The notes under the pieces: generated by a model
Told to the model about the DNA's origin: nothing
What the model saw: only the letters and a program-made list of their open reading frames with translations
The model's database searches: none
DNA from: Chloroflexota bacterium
Lineage (GTDB): Bacteria; Chloroflexota; Ktedonobacteria; Ktedonobacterales; Ktedonobacteraceae
NCBI GenBank assembly: GCA_005881295.1
Contig: VBHS01000275.1
Span: forward strand, 1 to 14,159
Length of the DNA: 14,159 nucleotides
Direction: 5' to 3'
Position numbers and translations under genes: made by a program
In this document: piece by piece, positions 13,053 to 14,159 of the stretch
Numbering within the stretch: position 1 is the first letter of the stretch
Layout: each line of letters opens with the position of its first letter

Positions 13053-14159
13053 TCAGTTACGCGTGATCAACATGTTCGAAAAGGCTACTTCAGTTCCCTT
13101 CAAATTCACTAACATTCCCAGGCTGCCGCTCTTGAGAGAGCCATCATGGAAGGTCTTTACCTGCTTCCCATTGACGATGAAGGTAAAGTTTGAGCCATTC
13201 TGGTAGATTCTAAACGTGTTGATTTTTCCATTTCCCTGTCCCTGGTGATACTCGCGACCAAAGGGCTGCGACCACAGTTGGGTCCAATATTTATTGGGGT
13301 TCCCCTGGCTATCATCGTACTTGTAGAACCTGTAATCCCCACCCTTGATATTGAGCGCTTCAAAACTATAGAACGTGGTAAAGGTTTTTCCGCCCTTGGC
13401 TTGCTGGCTAAAGCGAATGATCATACCAAAGGAGTTATTATTGGAGGTATCATTCCCTTTTACCTCCCACATCGATAATGCATAGGCATTGGGGATAGTA
13501 AAAGATTGCTGCGGCAAGACGACAGCAACGGCGTTGCCCTGAGTATTGAGAATATGGTAGGCCCCGCCGGTGAAGAACTCATTTTTGCCCACTGGAAAGT
13601 TATGGATATTCTGGCTTAAAGGATCCGAAAGTATCTTATTTGCATCAGCCGTGGCCTGCGCTTGCATCGTCACCGTGGCCTGCGCATTCGGGGTAGAAGC
13701 GGTCGTAGGGCTGAGATGCACCGCCGATTGATTCTGGTGCGTGCGTAAATACCAGAAGGATGTGACGACAGCCCCAGATATTACCATTACCACCAGTACC
13801 ACGAGCATAATGGACAACAGAGGGTTTTTCCGCTTGCTATTCTCTTCCTCACGAGTATCATCCTGCTCTTGCGTTTGAGGAATGACAGGTAACAAGCCGG
13901 TCACGTAGCGGCCAGGTTGGCCTGCAACGGGCACCTGAACAACTTTGACAGGTCCGGACAGTTTCATTGTACTGGCGCTCCCCTGCTCACTGCCTGGCAG
14001 CATGAGCGACCCGGTAGTGTTGGGGTCATTGAGCGCAGGAGATAATTGGTTCAAGCCTGTCGGCATGGGAATGGGCTGTAAACCGGTCGTGGAGGGTAAT
14101 GCACCAGTAGCAACCGGTAAATGGCCGGTACGCCCAAGAATAATAGGAGAAGGGGGTGG
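13053..14159 (-). CDS. Second transmembrane Ser/Thr kinase-like receptor, C-terminal part (5' end outside window)
   Basis: The - strand frame is open to the right edge with no stop; the internal ATG at 14066 is not the start, because residues before it continue the same TG-x-L linker (RTGHLP, ATGALP, TTGLQP). 368 residues are visible: a low-complexity cytoplasmic linker, the motif VQVPVAGQPGRYVTG (positions 13940-13896), an acidic/basic juxtamembrane stretch, one membrane span (NPLLSIMLVVLVVMVISGAVV), an Ala/Thr-rich segment, and an ectodomain clearly paralogous to that of the next gene. Shared landmarks include QNIHN-PV, NNSFGMI, TFYSFE, EYHQGQG against EFHQGQG, VNGK and the terminal GMLVNLKGTEVAFSN. 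The kinase domain itself is inferred from the paralogue and lies beyond the window, so whether it is active cannot be judged here. The stop is 17 bases before the pseudokinase start and overlaps its ribosome site. Confidence 0.82.
   Translation of the reverse strand, partial: PPPSPIILGRTGHLPVATGALPSTTGLQPIPMPTGLNQLSPALNDPNTTGSLMLPGSEQGSASTMKLSGPVKVVQVPVAGQPGRYVTGLLPVIPQTQEQDDTREEENSKRKNPLLSIMLVVLVVMVISGAVVTSFWYLRTHQNQSAVHLSPTTASTPNAQATVTMQAQATADANKILSDPLSQNIHNFPVGKNEFFTGGAYHILNTQGNAVAVVLPQQSFTIPNAYALSMWEVKGNDTSNNNSFGMIIRFSQQAKGGKTFTTFYSFEALNIKGGDYRFYKYDDSQGNPNKYWTQLWSQPFGREYHQGQGNGKINTFRIYQNGSNFTFIVNGKQVKTFHDGSLKSGSLGMLVNLKGTEVAFSNMLITRN

Noticed and set aside
1..14159. CRISPR arrays, tRNA/rRNA genes, insertion sequences or phage genes
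   Set aside because: No regularly spaced repeats, cloverleaf-like stretch, transposase or integrase motif, or terminal inverted repeats were seen on either strand.

Overview
The window looks like a piece of a Ktedonobacteria-type (Chloroflexota) chromosome. This is inferred from moderate GC content, Gram-positive-style lipoproteins, strong AGGAGG-like ribosome sites with occasional TTG/GTG starts, and above all a pair of Ser/Thr kinase-like receptors with an Ala/Thr-rich juxtamembrane segment (ATATANAN-like) followed by a jelly-roll-like ectodomain. The assignment comes from recognition, not from a search.

Layout. (1) Positions 1-4164, + strand: a tight three-gene run made of a CopC-CopD-YtkA/FixH-like fusion (5' end outside the window), an Asp-box (BNR/sortilin-like) beta-propeller lipoprotein, and a YVTN-type beta-propeller with a C-terminal membrane anchor. 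It closes with a hairpin with perfect 21-bp arms shared with the convergent operon. (2) Positions 4233-6798, - strand: a two-gene ABC-2-type exporter (ATPase then permease). (3) Positions 6799-7100: a divergent control region with a sigma70-like promoter each way, a 9-bp direct repeat at 21-bp spacing, and a possible 26-codon leader ORF ending at the next ribosome site. (4) Positions 7101-10181, + strand: a carbohydrate-type ABC importer with a lipoprotein binding protein, a MalF-like permease and a MalG-like permease. The last gene is broken by an internal deletion with frameshift that removes the EAA loop. No cognate ATPase is present. (5) Positions 10205-14159, - strand: two receptor-kinase-like genes and a small membrane protein. 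The upstream kinase gene runs off the right edge.

Most interesting is region 5. The complete kinase-like protein has Arg for the beta3 Lys (VAVR, residue 44) and Asn for the catalytic Asp (HLN, residue 142). It keeps the glycine loop, alphaC Glu, catalytic-loop Lys and Asn, DFG and APE. It is a predicted transmembrane pseudokinase, translationally linked to a paralogous receptor. The two share ectodomain, membrane layout and an identical 15-residue cytoplasmic motif (VQVPVAGQPGRYVTG) in which 9 of 15 codons differ only synonymously. The cytoplasmic linkers also carry repeated (S/T)(S/T)G-x-L motifs. A kinase/pseudokinase receptor pair that signals through a shared linker motif is the best candidate here for an undescribed system.

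How the genes fit together: region 1 probably handles or senses copper outside the membrane. Region 2 exports or moves an unknown substrate. Region 4 is a decaying sugar importer. Region 5 is an envelope sensing unit with unknown ligand and target.
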